A program made the translations under genes and the position numbers. Positions 17,654 to 27,442 of a stretch of DNA of 64,000 nt are shown here, in pieces. The DNA comes from Lachnospiraceae bacterium (lineage in GTDB: Bacteria; Bacillota; Clostridia; Lachnospirales; Lachnospiraceae), in contig JALEPL010000012.1 of assembly GCA_022766245.1 (NCBI GenBank), positions 1 through 64,000 of the forward strand, written 5' to 3'. How positions within the stretch are numbered: the first letter of the stretch is position 1; the number at the start of each line of letters is the position of its first letter. The notes under the pieces are model-generated. The model did not search any database. It was not told the DNA's origin and was given only the letters and a program-made list of their open reading frames with translations.

Positions 17654-18517
17654 TTATATCTTCCCTTCAAATCTTCCGGAAGCCCCACAGGGCAGAACCA
17701 GTCCGTTGCTGCTTACCGGTAATCCAATCTCATCGGAGATGACATGTCCGGGGAAGGCGCGAAGTTCTGTTCCTATCAGATAGGAAAGAACGGCAGGCTG
17801 CAGTCCGGTGGTGTAGGAATTAATCAGGAAAAACAGCGGTTCATCCACCAGAAGTTTAGCACAAAGCTTCACTAAGGGATGGATGGAGTCTTCGATTTTC
17901 CAGATCTCCCCTTTGGGTCCCCTGCCATAGGAAGGTGGATCCATAATGATGGCGTCATAATGATTGCCCCTGCGGATTTCCCGCTCTACGAATTTTACAC
18001 AGTCGTCCACAATCCAACGGATGGGCGCATCACCTAGTCCGCTGGATACAGCGTTTTCTCTGGCCCAGGTCACCATACCCTTGGAAGCGTCCACATGGGT
18101 GACGGAGGCTCCGGCTGAAGCAGCGGCCAAGGTGGCGCCCCCGGTGTATGCAAAAAGATTGAGCACTTTCACAGGGCGATTGGCTTTACGAATCAAATCA
18201 GAAAACCAGTCCCAGTTAGCGGCCTGCTCCGGGAAAAGTCCCGTATGTTTAAAGCTGAAAGGTTTTAAGTTGAAGGTGAGGCTGCGATAGTGGATCTGCC
18301 ATTGCTCCGGAAGTTGGAAAAACTCCCACTCTCCACCGCCTTTCTTGCTGCGGTGATAATGTCCGTTGGGCTGATGCCAGCCTTTTTCCTTTTTTGGTGT
18401 ATCCCAGATGACCTGAGGATCTGGCCGCACCAGAATGTAATCCCCCCAGCGCTCCAGTTTTTCTCCCTTTGAACAATCTATCACTTCATAGTCTTTCCAT
18501 TGATTGGCAAGCCACAT
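17654..18517 (-). CDS. Class I SAM-dependent methyltransferase, RlmI-like
   Basis: The start is ATG 18517 (GGAGG eight bases upstream); an upstream GTG at 18523 is too close to the GGAGG. The product has 287 residues. The SAM-binding motif I is VLNLFAYTGGATLAAASAG (about residue 120), a later acidic residue follows in THVDASKGMVTWA, and the catalytic motif IV is MDPPSYGRGPKG. The DPPS form and order resemble the rRNA cytosine-C5 methyltransferase family (RlmI/YwbD-like catalytic domain), but no N-terminal PUA domain is present, so the target (rRNA or other) is uncertain. Confidence 0.8.
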   Translation of the reverse strand: MWLANQWKDYEVIDCSKGEKLERWGDYILVRPDPQVIWDTPKKEKGWHQPNGHYHRSKKGGGEWEFFQLPEQWQIHYRSLTFNLKPFSFKHTGLFPEQAANWDWFSDLIRKANRPVKVLNLFAYTGGATLAAASAGASVTHVDASKGMVTWARENAVSSGLGDAPIRWIVDDCVKFVEREIRRGNHYDAIIMDPPSYGRGPKGEIWKIEDSIHPLVKLCAKLLVDEPLFFLINSYTTGLQPAVLSYLIGTELRAFPGHVISDEIGLPVSSNGLVLPCGASGRFEGKI

Positions 18518-18537
18518 ATCCACGTCCTCCTTCTTCG

Positions 18538-18592
18538 GATTGTTTGTAACGATTCGGTACCTTTATAGTTACGAGCACAGATTCGATTGTTT
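18538..18592. mobile_element. Possible short remnant of the MITE-like element
   Basis: GTAACGATTCGGTACCTTTA followed by TAGTTACGAGCACAGATTC (18546-18584) closely matches the reverse complement of the right end of copy A at 6396-6528. The octamer GATTGTTT occurs on both sides (18538-18545, 18585-18592). The internal hairpin and the other end are missing, so this may be a deleted copy, and the flanking match may be chance in AT-rich DNA. Confidence 0.45.
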
Positions 18593-18762
18593 ATTGTTTG
18601 GTTTTCTTCCATATTATAAAGGTAGAAAAAAATACCGTCAACTAATGAAATGGAAACTGCTGCGAAAAACATACTTTACAATGGGAAAAACAATTGTTAT
18701 CCTAGAAGGGACTTTGTTGTTTTGAAAAAACACAAGAAAGATAACTAGAGGAGGAAGAAAGA

Positions 18763-20316
18763 GTGGATTCAAATGTAATCTGGATTCTTGTGGCCTTTGT
18801 ACTCTACATGGTAATGATGGTGGCAATTGGCGCAAGATACATGAAAAAGACAAACAACTCTGAGGATTATTTCCTGGGAGGAAGAGGACTGAGTGGCTGG
18901 GTGGCAGCACTTTCCGCACAGGCATCCGATATGAGCGGATGGCTTCTGATGGGACTTCCCGGTGCGCTGTATGCAGCAGGTACCGGACAGGCGTGGATTG
19001 CTATCGGTCTGTTTATTGGAACGGTATGCAACTGGATTTTTATTTCAAACCGGTTACGCCGCTACACAATACGGGCAAACAACTCGCTGACTTTGCCGGA
19101 GTATTTTAATAACCGGTTTCATGATAAAAAGGGAAGCTTGCTTTTGGTTTCCTCCATTGTAATTGTTATTTTCTTTTTGGTTTACACTGCTTCTGCACTG
19201 GCAGCGGGCGGAAAACTGTTTCAGATGGTAATCGGCATCGATTATACCGTGGCACTGACCATCGGTGCGATAGTGATTCTGCTGTATACCTTTATGGGCG
19301 GTTTCATGGCGGTGTGTGTTACAGACTTTATTCAGGGAATGCTGATGCTGGTTGCTCTTTTGGTGGTGCCGATTCTGGCTTATTTCATGGCTGTCAAAAA
19401 TGGAAGCATGACAGAGATTCTGGAGCTCAGCGGAGTGGCCGGCGGCAGTGATGCATATCTGAGCCTTTGGTATAACGGTGGAGAAAAATACCGTGCCATC
19501 GATATTATTTCCCAGCTCGCTTGGGGATTGGGTTACTGTGGTATGCCTCACATTCTGACCCGATTCATGGCAGTAAAGAATCAGAAGGAATTAAATAAGT
19601 CCAAAGGAATTGCCATTGTTTGGGTAGCGTTGTCCCTGACTTTTGCCTGCATCATCGGAATTGTGGGTCGTGCGTATTTATATCCGACTATGCTTGGTAC
19701 TGATAGAGGATATTCCACCGAGCATGTATTTATTGCAATGATCCGGCAGCTGTTCACAGTGGATTTTAAATGGCCGTTTTTGGCAGGTATTTTCCTGTGC
19801 GGAATTTTGGCAGCCATTATGTCCACCGCAGATTCCCAGCTTTTGGTTACTGCTTCCGCAGTATCTGAGGATATTTACCAGGGCGTGATCAACAAAAAGG
19901 CAGACGATAAGAAGGTGCTTCGCATGAGCCGTATCACTGTTGTTGCAGTGGCTGTTCTGGCATATATCATTGCCCTGAATCCGAATAGCTCCATTATGGC
20001 ACTGGTTTCTGATGCATGGGCGGGCTTTGGTTCCGCTTTCGGACCTTTGGTGGTTTTGTCTCTATTCTGGAAGCGCGTGAATAAGCCCGGAGCTATGGTG
20101 GGCATCATTTCCGGAGCACTCACCGTACTGGTATGGGATTATCTCCCGTTAGTATCCGGTCAGACACTGGCAGCAGCGACATCTATTTATTCCTTATTAA
20201 TAGGATTCTGTGTCAGCCTGATTTCTATCGTGGTTGTGACACTCTGCACCAAGGCTCCCGACGAGAGCATCTGCAAAGAGTTTGATGACGTGGCAAACAA
20301 AAGCATTGAGATGTAA
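18763..20316 (+). CDS. putP: Sodium/proline symporter, SSS family
   Basis: This 517-residue transporter starts at GTG 18763 after GGAGGAAGAAAGA. About thirteen membrane segments are seen, with SSS-family phrases YFLGGRGLSGWVAALSAQAS (about residue 37), ASDMSGWLLMGLPGALYA, TLPEYFNNRFHDK and a late GILAAIMSTADSQLLVTASA. These match PutP, which couples Na+ entry to proline uptake. It would supply proline as nutrient or osmolyte. It sits directly before the S10 operon but is separated from it by a weak terminator and the strong ribosomal promoter, so the two are probably independent units. Confidence 0.9.
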   Translation: MDSNVIWILVAFVLYMVMMVAIGARYMKKTNNSEDYFLGGRGLSGWVAALSAQASDMSGWLLMGLPGALYAAGTGQAWIAIGLFIGTVCNWIFISNRLRRYTIRANNSLTLPEYFNNRFHDKKGSLLLVSSIVIVIFFLVYTASALAAGGKLFQMVIGIDYTVALTIGAIVILLYTFMGGFMAVCVTDFIQGMLMLVALLVVPILAYFMAVKNGSMTEILELSGVAGGSDAYLSLWYNGGEKYRAIDIISQLAWGLGYCGMPHILTRFMAVKNQKELNKSKGIAIVWVALSLTFACIIGIVGRAYLYPTMLGTDRGYSTEHVFIAMIRQLFTVDFKWPFLAGIFLCGILAAIMSTADSQLLVTASAVSEDIYQGVINKKADDKKVLRMSRITVVAVAVLAYIIALNPNSSIMALVSDAWAGFGSAFGPLVVLSLFWKRVNKPGAMVGIISGALTVLVWDYLPLVSGQTLAAATSIYSLLIGFCVSLISIVVVTLCTKAPDESICKEFDDVANKSIEM

Positions 20317-20361
20317 TGGGCATATGCTGTTACTGGAACAACCATAGGGAGTGAACAGTAA

Positions 20362-20391
20362 AATTGTACTTAAAAAAATACAATTATTTTT
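20362..20391 (+). terminator. Weak terminator after putP
   Basis: AATTGTA (20362-20368) pairs with TACAATT (20379-20385) and is followed by ATTTTT. The stem is only 7 bp and AT-rich. Confidence 0.45.
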
Positions 20392-20400
20392 AGAAAAGTC

Positions 20401-20429
20401 TTGCAATCGGCAGAACCATCATGTATACT
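20401..20429 (+). promoter_or_regulatory. Main promoter of the S10 ribosomal operon
   Basis: TTGCAA (20401-20406), a 17-base spacer and TATACT (20424-20429). Transcription should begin near 20436, leaving a leader of about 235 bases before rpsJ. Confidence 0.75.
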
Positions 20430-20435
20430 ACTACT

Positions 20436-20670
20436 TGCTGTGACATTGATAGCGTAGAAGCGTGAGGTTGCTGCCGATTTTTAATGGCAGGTTTTCCGTG
20501 GAGCGAATGTCATGTTAGGAAACTGGCGACAAGTCACTGTATCACATATCGTCTACAATGAGAAAGAAGTAGAAACAACGTGTGAGAGCCTATGGGACAC
20601 ACACGGAAAAGTGTACAGTCACCGCTTGTCGTACTGAAATTTTAAGTGCGAAAAGGAGGCGACTTTTTTT
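20436..20670 (+). promoter_or_regulatory. Structured 5' leader of the S10 operon
   Basis: The untranslated leader holds several stems: CTGCC/GGCAG around 20472-20490; a long-range CGACAAG (20527-20533) with CTTGTCG (20625-20631), extended by TCACTGT/ACAGTCA with one mismatch; and ACAC/GTGT just inside it. This enclosing stem ends about 20 bases before the AAAGGAGGCG ribosome binding site. Such leaders often carry ribosomal-protein feedback sites (L4 in Escherichia coli). Which protein, if any, acts here is unknown. Confidence 0.5.
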
Positions 20671-20982
20671 ATGGCAAGTCAAGTAATGAGAATCACATTG
20701 AAGGCTTATGATCACGAGTTAGTAGATTCATCAGCAAAAAAAATCATCGAGACTGTAAAAAAGAACGGATCACAGGTGAGTGGACCAGTACCACTTCCTA
20801 CTAAGAAAGAGGTTGTTACCATTCTTAGAGCGGTACACAAGTACAAGTATTCCAGAGAGCAGTTCGAGCAGAGAACTCATAAGAGACTTATTGATATCAT
20901 TGCTCCGACACAGAAAACTGTTGACGCATTATCCAGACTGGAAATGCCTGCAGTTGTCTACATTGATATCAAAATGAAATAA
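20671..20982 (+). CDS. rpsJ: 30S ribosomal protein S10
   Basis: This 103-residue protein opens the S10 operon and forms part of the 30S head; in other bacteria S10 also acts with NusB in antitermination. The family phrases [40 protein letters not shown] and the extended loop [10 protein letters not shown] are present and the length is normal. AAAGGAGGCG precedes the ATG. A 91-base spacer separates it from rplC, longer than the other junctions in this operon. Confidence 0.97.
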   Translation: MASQVMRITLKAYDHELVDSSAKKIIETVKKNGSQVSGPVPLPTKKEVVTILRAVHKYKYSREQFEQRTHKRLIDIIAPTQKTVDALSRLEMPAVVYIDIKMK

Positions 20983-21073
20983 AGTCAAAAAGCAAAGATC
21001 CTGATGGCCAAACGGTCTTCTAGGATGAACGGGTATCTCGTTCCGCTGTAGAAAAAACAGGAGGAAAGATTAA

Positions 21074-21757
21074 ATGAAGAAGGCAATTTTAGCAACAAAA
21101 GTCGGAATGACACAGATCTTCAATGCAGACGGCGTATTAGTACCGGTTACTGTATTACAGGCTGGACCTTGTGTGGTTACACAGATCAAAACTGTCGAGA
21201 ATGACGGTTACAGCGCAGTACAGGTTGGATTTGTTGACAAGAAAGAAAAGATTGTGAACAAAGACGCCAATGGCAAGAAGGAAATCAAGAACAGACACGG
21301 TGTAAACAAGGCTGAGATGGGACATTTCAAAAAAGCTGGCGTGTCTGGCAAGAGATTTGTAAGAGAGTTCAGATTTGAGAACGCTGCAGATTACAATCTG
21401 GCAGACGAGATCAAGGCAGATATCTTTGCAGAGGGCGATCATGTAGATGCTACTGCAATTTCAAAGGGAAAAGGATTCCAGGGCGCTATTAAGAGACACG
21501 GTCAGCACAGAGGACCTATGGCTCACGGTTCTAAGTTCCATCGTCATCAGGGTTCCAATGGTTCTTGTTCTACACCTAGCCGTGTATTCAAGGGCAAGGG
21601 AATGCCGGGTCACATGGGAAGCGTAAAGATTACAACTCAGAATCTTGAGATTGTAAGAGTAGACGCAGAGAACAACCTGCTTTTAGTTAAGGGTGCCGTA
21701 CCGGGACCTAAGAAAGCTTTAGTAACAATTAAAGAGACTGTGAAAGCAGCGAAATAG
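21074..21757 (+). CDS. rplC: 50S ribosomal protein L3
   Basis: L3 is a primary binder of 23S rRNA near the peptidyl transferase centre. The product has 227 residues, starts [20 protein letters not shown] after CAGGAGG, and carries the conserved central loop [14 protein letters not shown] and [10 protein letters not shown]. The length is at the upper end for bacterial L3 because of a charged insert around residues 55-105. rplD follows after a 29-base gap. Confidence 0.97.
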   Translation: MKKAILATKVGMTQIFNADGVLVPVTVLQAGPCVVTQIKTVENDGYSAVQVGFVDKKEKIVNKDANGKKEIKNRHGVNKAEMGHFKKAGVSGKRFVREFRFENAADYNLADEIKADIFAEGDHVDATAISKGKGFQGAIKRHGQHRGPMAHGSKFHRHQGSNGSCSTPSRVFKGKGMPGHMGSVKITTQNLEIVRVDAENNLLLVKGAVPGPKKALVTIKETVKAAK

Positions 21758-21786
21758 TGCGAGACGAAGAAAGGAGGATCACACAG

Positions 21787-22407
21787 ATGGCTAAAGTATC
21801 TGTTTATAATATGGAAGGCAATGAAGTGGGCAGCTTGGATTTAAACGATGCAGTGTTCGGTGTCGAGGTAAATGAGCACTTAGTACACATGGCAGTAGTT
21901 CAGCAGCTTGCAAACAATCGTCAGGGAACACAGAAAGCAAAGACACGTTCTGAAGTATCCGGCGGCGGAAGAAAACCTTGGAGACAGAAGGGAACAGGTC
22001 ACGCAAGACAGGGTTCTACCAGATCTCCTCAGTGGACAGGCGGCGGAGTTGTATTTGCTCCGGTACCGAGAGATTACTCTTTCAAGCTCAATAAGAAAGA
22101 GAAGAGAGCAGCATTAAAGTCTGCTTTGACTTCAAAAGTAAATGACAGCAAGTTTGTTGTTGTTGACGAGCTTAAGTTAGATGAGATCAAGACAAAGAAG
22201 TTTGCAGAGGTTATGAAGAACTTAAAGGTTGAGAAGGCTCTGGTAGTTCTGGATGACATGGATGTAAATGTAATCAAGTCCGCAGCAAACATCGCAACCG
22301 TTAAGACAACTCAGACCAGCGAGATCAACGTGTTTGATGTATTGAAGTATGACACAGTTGTTGCTACCAAGGCAGCAGTTGAGAAAATCGAGGAGGTGTA
22401 TGCATAA
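21787..22407 (+). CDS. rplD: 50S ribosomal protein L4
   Basis: The start is ATG 21787 ([19 protein letters not shown]), with AAAGGAGG upstream; the frame is open further 5' but without a ribosome binding site. 206 residues. The long loop that reaches into the exit tunnel is seen as [20 protein letters not shown] followed by a Trp-Gly-rich part. L4 is the classical autoregulator of S10 operons in gamma-proteobacteria; whether it acts on the leader at 20436 is not known. The stop overlaps rplW by one base. Confidence 0.96.
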   Translation: MAKVSVYNMEGNEVGSLDLNDAVFGVEVNEHLVHMAVVQQLANNRQGTQKAKTRSEVSGGGRKPWRQKGTGHARQGSTRSPQWTGGGVVFAPVPRDYSFKLNKKEKRAALKSALTSKVNDSKFVVVDELKLDEIKTKKFAEVMKNLKVEKALVVLDDMDVNVIKSAANIATVKTTQTSEINVFDVLKYDTVVATKAAVEKIEEVYA

Positions 22408-22706
22408 TGGCAAACGTACAGTATTATGATGTAATCCTCAAACCAGTAGTAACTGAGAAGAGCATGGCAGCTATGGCTGAGAAGAAATATACATTCTTAG
22501 TTCATCCGGAAGCAAATAAGACCATGATCAAAGAGGCAGTAGAGAAAATGTTCGAAGGAACAAAGGTTGCAAAGGTTAACACCATGAATCAGGAAGGAAA
22601 GAAGAAGAGACGTGGCGTTACCACCGGTCAGACAGTAAAGACTAAGAAGGCAATCGTTCAGCTTACTGAGGATTCTGCAGATATCGAAATTTTTGCAGGA
22701 CTGTAA
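22407..22706 (+). CDS. rplW: 50S ribosomal protein L23
   Basis: 99 residues, with the start codon overlapping the rplD stop (TAATG) and AGGAGGTG lying inside rplD, so translation is probably coupled. Family phrases are [11 protein letters not shown] and the [19 protein letters not shown] stretch, then [16 protein letters not shown]23 lies at the mouth of the exit tunnel and docks trigger factor and SRP. Confidence 0.96.
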   Translation: MANVQYYDVILKPVVTEKSMAAMAEKKYTFLVHPEANKTMIKEAVEKMFEGTKVAKVNTMNQEGKKKRRGVTTGQTVKTKKAIVQLTEDSADIEIFAGL

Positions 22707-22769
22707 GAGTAGGCAGCTAAGCACAGTAAAGTGCGATATTAAACTTAAATAACCGAAAGGAGAATCACA

Positions 22770-23612
22770 ATGGGAATTAAGAGTTATAACCCATATACAC
22801 CTTCCAGAAGAAATATGACTGGTTCTGATTTTTCTGAGATTACCAAGAGTACCCCGGAGAAATCATTAACAACTTCTTTAAAGAAGAATGCTGGTCGTAA
22901 TAATCAGGGTAAGATCACCGTTAGACATCAGGGCGGTGGAAACAGAAGAAAATACAGAATCATCGACTTCAAGAGAAGAAAAGATGGCATTCCTGCAACT
23001 GTAATCGGAATCGAGTACGATCCCAATAGAACAGCAAACATCGCATTGATCTGCTACGCAGACGGCGAGAAGGCATATATCCTTGCACCGGAAGGATTAA
23101 CAGATGGCATGCAGGTGATGAACGGACCGGAAGCAGAGGTTCGTGTTGGTAACTGCTTACCGCTGGAAAACATTCCGGTTGGTACACAGGTACACAATAT
23201 TGAGTTATACGCTGGTAAGGGTGGACAGTTAGTACGTTCTGCCGGACTTAGCGCTCAGTTAATGGCAAAGGAAGGAAAGTACGCAACATTAAGACTTCCT
23301 TCAGGTGAGATGAGAATGGTTCCTCTGAACTGCCGTGCAACAATTGGTGTAATCGGAAATGGAGACCACAACCTGATCAATATCGGTAAGGCAGGACGTA
23401 AGCGTCACATGGGTATCCGCCCGACAGTACGTGGTTCTGTTATGAACCCGAATGACCATCCACATGGTGGTGGAGAAGGTAGAGCACCGATTGGACGTCC
23501 TGGTCCATGCACACCTTGGGGCAAACCTGCTCTTGGACTTAAGACACGTAAGAAGAAGAAATCTTCTAACAAGCTGATTGTAAGAAGAAGAGACGGCAGA
23601 GCTATTAAATAG
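22770..23612 (+). CDS. rplB: 50S ribosomal protein L2
   Basis: 280 residues, the normal length. The conserved core includes [19 protein letters not shown] and the C-terminal [19 protein letters not shown], whose His is important for peptidyl transferase function. L2 binds 23S rRNA at the subunit interface. AAAGGAG precedes the ATG. It lies 63 bases after rplW and 18 bases before rpsS. Confidence 0.97.
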   Translation: MGIKSYNPYTPSRRNMTGSDFSEITKSTPEKSLTTSLKKNAGRNNQGKITVRHQGGGNRRKYRIIDFKRRKDGIPATVIGIEYDPNRTANIALICYADGEKAYILAPEGLTDGMQVMNGPEAEVRVGNCLPLENIPVGTQVHNIELYAGKGGQLVRSAGLSAQLMAKEGKYATLRLPSGEMRMVPLNCRATIGVIGNGDHNLINIGKAGRKRHMGIRPTVRGSVMNPNDHPHGGGEGRAPIGRPGPCTPWGKPALGLKTRKKKKSSNKLIVRRRDGRAIK

Positions 23613-23630
23613 TAGATAGGAGGAAATAAA

Positions 23631-23906
23631 ATGGCAAGATCACTTAAAAAAGGACCATTTGCAGATGAAAGCTTACTGAAAAAAGTAGATGCCATGAATG
23701 CATCTGGTGATAAATCAGTTATTAAAACCTGGTCACGTCGTTCTACAATTTTCCCATCCTTCGTTGGACACACCATCGCTGTTCATGACGGAAGAAAGCA
23801 TGTTCCGGTATATGTAACAGAGGATATGGTTGGACACAAGCTTGGTGAGTTCGTAGTAACCAGAACTTACAGAGGCCATGGTAAAGACGAGAAGAAGTCA
23901 AGATAA
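23631..23906 (+). CDS. rpsS: 30S ribosomal protein S19
   Basis: 91 residues beginning [20 protein letters not shown], the hallmark S19 N-terminus, with [20 protein letters not shown] in the middle and [16 protein letters not shown] near the end. S19 works with S13 in the head of the 30S subunit near the A site. TAGGAGG precedes the ATG; rplV follows after 28 bases. Confidence 0.97.
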   Translation: MARSLKKGPFADESLLKKVDAMNASGDKSVIKTWSRRSTIFPSFVGHTIAVHDGRKHVPVYVTEDMVGHKLGEFVVTRTYRGHGKDEKKSR

Positions 23907-23934
23907 TCACATTTTTTGAAAGGAGGTTTCAGTC

Positions 23935-24321
23935 ATGGCAAAAGGACATAGATCCCAGATTAAGAGAGAGAGAAATGAAGTAAAAGACACCAGACCTTCA
24001 GCTAAGTTGTCTTATGCTAGAATGTCAGTTCAGAAAGCTTGCTTCGTATTAGACGCAATCCGCGGCAAAGACGTAGAGACTGCTCTTGCGATTGTGACAT
24101 ACAATCCGAGATACGCATCAAGTGTTATAGAGAAGTTGTTGAAGTCAGCAATTGCAAACGCTGAGAACAATAACGGATTAAGCGCAGAGAACCTTTATGT
24201 GGAGGAGTGCTACGCAAACAAGGCACCTACAATGAAGAGAATCAGACCAAGAGCACAGGGTAGAGCTTACAGAATCGAGAAGAGAACAAGCCACTTAACA
24301 ATTGTGCTGAATGAAAGATAG
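23935..24321 (+). CDS. rplV: 50S ribosomal protein L22
   Basis: 128 residues with L22 signatures (KLSYARMSVQKACFVLDAIR near the N-terminus, PTMKRIRPRAQGRAYRI at the tunnel-facing loop). L22 lines the narrow part of the exit tunnel with L4, where macrolide resistance mutations can occur. An N-terminal extension of about 15 basic residues is present. AAAGGAGG precedes the ATG; rpsC begins 10 bases after the stop. Confidence 0.96.
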   Translation: MAKGHRSQIKRERNEVKDTRPSAKLSYARMSVQKACFVLDAIRGKDVETALAIVTYNPRYASSVIEKLLKSAIANAENNNGLSAENLYVEECYANKAPTMKRIRPRAQGRAYRIEKRTSHLTIVLNER

Positions 24322-24331
24322 GAGGTAAAAC

Positions 24332-24988
24332 ATGGGACAGAAGGTTAATCCTCATGGTTTAAGAGTCGGCGTCATCAAGGATTGGGATTCTAAATGGTAC
24401 GCAGAATCAGACTTCGCTGATTACTTAGTAGAAGACTATAACATCAGAAAATTTCTGAAGAAGAAATTATATGCTGCAGGCGTTTCTAAGATTGAGATCG
24501 AGAGAGCATCTGATCGTGTAAAGGTGATCCTTTACACAGCTAAGCCCGGTGTGGTAATCGGTAAGGGCGGTGCTGAGATCGAGAGAATCAAAGGCGAATT
24601 ACAGCAGTTCACAGACAAGAAGTTAATCGTAGATATCAAGGAAGTTAAGAGACCTGACAAGGATGCGCAGTTAGTAGCTGAGAATATTGCATTACAGTTA
24701 GAGAACCGTGTTTCCTTCCGTAGAGCAATGAAATCCTGCATGAGCCGTGCGATGAAGGCTGGCGCAAAGGGTATCAAGACAAACTGTTCCGGACGTCTTG
24801 GCGGAGCTGATATGGCTCGTAGCGAGTTCTACTCAGATGGAACTATTCCGCTTCAGACTTTGAGAGCAGATATCGATTACGGATTTGCTGAGGCTGACAC
24901 CACATACGGAAAAGTCGGCGTTAAGGTATGGATCTATAAAGGAGAAGTACTTCCTACAAAAGGAAATAAGGAAGGAGGAGCTCAATAA
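24332..24988 (+). CDS. rpsC: 30S ribosomal protein S3
   Basis: 218 residues starting [20 protein letters not shown]. The KH domain contains [17 protein letters not shown], and the C-terminal domain has [20 protein letters not shown]3 forms part of the mRNA entry site. The AGGAGG lies in the short spacer after rplV. The stop overlaps the rplP start by one base (TAATG), implying coupled translation. Confidence 0.97.
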   Translation: MGQKVNPHGLRVGVIKDWDSKWYAESDFADYLVEDYNIRKFLKKKLYAAGVSKIEIERASDRVKVILYTAKPGVVIGKGGAEIERIKGELQQFTDKKLIVDIKEVKRPDKDAQLVAENIALQLENRVSFRRAMKSCMSRAMKAGAKGIKTNCSGRLGGADMARSEFYSDGTIPLQTLRADIDYGFAEADTTYGKVGVKVWIYKGEVLPTKGNKEGGAQ

Positions 24989-25425
24989 TGTTAATGCCCA
25001 AGAGAGTAAAACATCGTAAACAGTTCCGTGGCACCATGGCCGGAAAAGCGATGAGAGGTAATAAGATTACAAACGGTTCATTCGGTATCGTTGCAATGGA
25101 GCCGTGCTGGATCAGATCCAATCAGATCGAGGCTGCCCGTATTGCTATGACAAGATATATCAAGCGTGGTGGTAGAGTTTGGATCAAAATTTTCCCTGAC
25201 AAACCTGTAACTGCAAAACCGGCTGAGACTCGTATGGGTTCCGGAAAAGGAACATTAGAGTACTGGGTAGCGGTTGTTAAGCCGGGACGCGTATTATTCG
25301 AGATTTCTGACGTATCCGAAGAAATCGCAAGAGAAGCATTACGTCTTGCAACACACAAATTACCTTGTAAGTGCAAGATCGTTTCACGTGCAGACTTAGA
25401 AGGCGGTGAATCAAATGAAAACTAG
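24988..25425 (+). CDS. rplP: 50S ribosomal protein L16
   Basis: 145 residues. The start is ATG 24988 ([15 protein letters not shown]) with GGAGG inside rpsC; a second ATG two codons later is possible but matches the family less well. Conserved segments include [20 protein letters not shown] and [20 protein letters not shown]16 helps organise the A-site tRNA binding region of the 50S. Its end overlaps the start of rpmC by 11 bases. Confidence 0.96.
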   Translation: MLMPKRVKHRKQFRGTMAGKAMRGNKITNGSFGIVAMEPCWIRSNQIEAARIAMTRYIKRGGRVWIKIFPDKPVTAKPAETRMGSGKGTLEYWVAVVKPGRVLFEISDVSEEIAREALRLATHKLPCKCKIVSRADLEGGESNEN

Positions 25426-25624
25426 TAAATATTTAGAAGAATTAAATACACAGTCTGCTGCAGACTTAAAGTTGCAGTTGGTTGAAGCTAAAAAAGAGCT
25501 TTTCAATTTGAGATTCCAGAACGCAACAAACCAGTTGGACAATACTAGCAGAATCAAGGAAGTAAGAAAGAACATTGCTAGAATTCAGACCATCATCACA
25601 CAGAAAGAGAAAGTTGCTGAGTAA
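25415..25624 (+). CDS. rpmC: 50S ribosomal protein L29
   Basis: 69 residues from ATG 25415 ([20 protein letters not shown]), inside the last codons of rplP; GGCGGTG lies at the right spacing. The GTG at 25406 is less likely. The helical hairpin with [20 protein letters not shown] and KNIARIQTI is typical. L29 sits near L23 at the tunnel exit and contributes to the SRP and trigger factor docking surface. Confidence 0.95.
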   Translation: MKTSKYLEELNTQSAADLKLQLVEAKKELFNLRFQNATNQLDNTSRIKEVRKNIARIQTIITQKEKVAE

Positions 25625-25669
25625 TACTGGATATACGCAATGCAATTTTTTATGAAAGGAGATTCAATC

Positions 25670-25927
25670 GTGGAAGAAAGAAATCTTAGAAAAACTCGTG
25701 TTGGTGTTGTTGTAAGTGACAAGATGGATAAGACAATCGTTGTTGCTGTTAAGGATAACGTAAGACACGCATTATATAACAAAATCGTTAAGAAGACCTA
25801 TAAGTTAAAAGCGCATGATGAGAACAACGAGTGCAAGGTTGGCGATACAGTAAGAGTAATGGAAACAAGACCTCTCTCCAAGGATAAGAGATGGAGACTT
25901 GTGGAAATCATGGAAAGAGCAAAATAA
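25670..25927 (+). CDS. rpsQ: 30S ribosomal protein S17
   Basis: The start is GTG 25670 ([20 protein letters not shown]), eight bases after AAAGGAG. Upstream in-frame ATG codons lack a ribosome binding site and would add residues not found in the family. 85 residues, the usual size. KTIVVAV and a later [16 protein letters not shown] are S17 signatures. It binds 16S rRNA early in assembly. Confidence 0.95.
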   Translation: MEERNLRKTRVGVVVSDKMDKTIVVAVKDNVRHALYNKIVKKTYKLKAHDENNECKVGDTVRVMETRPLSKDKRWRLVEIMERAK

Positions 25928-25945
25928 TAGAAGGAGGCTACCGAC

Positions 25946-26314
25946 ATGGTACAACAGGAAACCAGACTTAAGGTTGCCGACAATACAGGTGCAAAAGAGT
26001 TACTTTGCATCCGCGTTATGGGCGGCTCAACCAGAAGATATGCAAATATCGGTGATGTAATCACTGCTAGTGTTAAAGATGCAACACCAGGCGGCGTTGT
26101 TAAAAAGGGTGACGTAGTGAAGGCAGTAGTTGTTCGTACAGTAAAGGGCGCACGTCGTAAAGACGGATCCTACATCAAGTTTGATGAGAATGCTGCTGTT
26201 ATTATCAAGGACGATAAGACCCCGAAAGGAACTCGTATTTTTGGACCAGTTGCAAGAGAGCTTCGTGACAAACAGTTTATGAAAATTGTTTCTCTGGCTC
26301 CGGAAGTATTATAG
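25946..26314 (+). CDS. rplN: 50S ribosomal protein L14
   Basis: 122 residues, exactly the family length, beginning [20 protein letters not shown]. Conserved parts are [15 protein letters not shown] and [18 protein letters not shown]14 lies on the subunit interface, forms a bridge with 16S rRNA, and is the docking site of the silencing factor RsfS. AAGGAGG precedes the ATG; rplX follows after 13 bases. Confidence 0.97.
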   Translation: MVQQETRLKVADNTGAKELLCIRVMGGSTRRYANIGDVITASVKDATPGGVVKKGDVVKAVVVRTVKGARRKDGSYIKFDENAAVIIKDDKTPKGTRIFGPVARELRDKQFMKIVSLAPEVL

Positions 26315-26327
26315 GAGGGACCAAAAA

Positions 26328-26639
26328 ATGGCAAGCATGAAAATTAAGAAGGGTGACACCGTTAAGGTAATCGCCGGAAGAGACAAGGACAAAGAGGGCA
26401 AGGTTATTGCTGTAAATAAGAAAGACAATACTTTACTTGTTGAAGGTATCAATATGGAAACCAAGCATGTAAAGCCCAGCATGGCAAATCAGCAGGGCGG
26501 CATTGTTCATCAGGAAGGACCTATTGACGCTTCAAACGTAATGTATCTTCATAAAGGTCAGGCTACCAGAGTTGGCTTTAAGAGGGATGGAGATAAGAAA
26601 GTACGTTACGCAAAATCTACAGGTGATGTAATCGATTAA
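26328..26639 (+). CDS. rplX: 50S ribosomal protein L24
   Basis: The start is ATG 26328 (MASMKIKKGDTVKVIAGRDK), after TAGGAGGGACC; the frame is open upstream into rplN but without a signal. 103 residues. A KOW motif is present (KVIAGRDKDKEGKV) along with the typical GGIVHQEGPIDASNV stretch. L24 starts assembly of the 50S subunit by binding the 5' end of 23S rRNA. Confidence 0.96.
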   Translation: MASMKIKKGDTVKVIAGRDKDKEGKVIAVNKKDNTLLVEGINMETKHVKPSMANQQGGIVHQEGPIDASNVMYLHKGQATRVGFKRDGDKKVRYAKSTGDVID

Positions 26640-26663
26640 TCGTAAGAGAGGAGGAGCAACAAG

Positions 26664-27203
26664 TTGAGTAGACTTAAAGATCAGTACCAGAACGAGATCG
26701 TAGATGCTATGATCAAGAAGTTCGGTTATAAAAATGTTATGGAAGTACCCAAGCTTTCTAAGGTTGTTATAAACATGGGCGTTGGCGAAGCAAAGGAGAA
26801 CGCAAAGGTTCTTGAGTCAGCTATGAAGGATATGGAGATTATCTCCGGACAGAAGCCGGTAGCTACAAAGGCTAAGAACTCTATTGCAAACTTCAAGCTG
26901 AGAGAAGGAATGCCCATCGGATGTAAAGTTACTTTAAGAGGAGATAAGATGTATGAGTTTGTTGACCGTCTGGTTAACCTCGCATTGCCTCGTGTACGTG
27001 ACTTCAGAGGTGTAAATCCCAACGCATTCGACGGAAGAGGAAACTACGCTCTTGGTATCAAAGAGCAGATTATCTTCCCTGAGATCGAGTTTGATAAGGT
27101 TGACAAGGTAAGAGGTATGGATATCATCTTTGTTACCACTGCTAAGACAGATGAAGAAGCACGTGAATTATTGACATTGTTCAATATGCCATTCGCAAAA
27201 TAA
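26664..27203 (+). CDS. rplE: 50S ribosomal protein L5
   Basis: 179 residues starting at TTG 26664 (reading [20 protein letters not shown]), 10 bases after GAGGAGG; no ATG stands in a better position, so this is one of the few non-ATG starts in the cluster. Conserved parts are [16 protein letters not shown] and the P-site tRNA contacting loop [20 protein letters not shown]5 binds 5S rRNA with L18. Confidence 0.96.
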   Translation: MSRLKDQYQNEIVDAMIKKFGYKNVMEVPKLSKVVINMGVGEAKENAKVLESAMKDMEIISGQKPVATKAKNSIANFKLREGMPIGCKVTLRGDKMYEFVDRLVNLALPRVRDFRGVNPNAFDGRGNYALGIKEQIIFPEIEFDKVDKVRGMDIIFVTTAKTDEEARELLTLFNMPFAK

Positions 27204-27221
27204 GGATAGGAGGGAATTCAA

Positions 27222-27407
27222 ATGGCAAAGACTTCAATGAAAGTAAAACAGCAGCGCAAACAGAAATTCTCTTCTAGAGAATACAATCGTTGCAAGATCT
27301 GTGGTCGTCCACATGCATATTTAAGAAAATATGGCATTTGCAGAGTTTGCTTCCGTGAGCTGGCATACAAGGGCCAGATTCCAGGAGTTAAGAAGGCAAG
27401 CTGGTAA
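27222..27407 (+). CDS. rpsZ: 30S ribosomal protein S14, zinc-binding (type Z)
   Basis: 61 residues, the short C+ form of S14. Two CxxC pairs (CKICGRPH and CRVCFRE) would bind one zinc ion. The N-terminus [20 protein letters not shown] and the tail PGVKKASW are typical of Firmicutes. A zinc-free S14 paralogue, often made under zinc limitation, is not in this window. TAGGAGG precedes the ATG. Confidence 0.96.
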   Translation: MAKTSMKVKQQRKQKFSSREYNRCKICGRPHAYLRKYGICRVCFRELAYKGQIPGVKKASW

Positions 27408-27442
27408 GCCGTAAAAGGAAAAGATAGGAGGAAAAACACATC

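Noticed and set aside
20405..20480. AATCGGCAG / CTGCCGATT inverted repeat at the S10 promoter
   Set aside because: The left arm lies between -35 and -10, so it cannot be part of the leader RNA; an operator is possible but unsupported.
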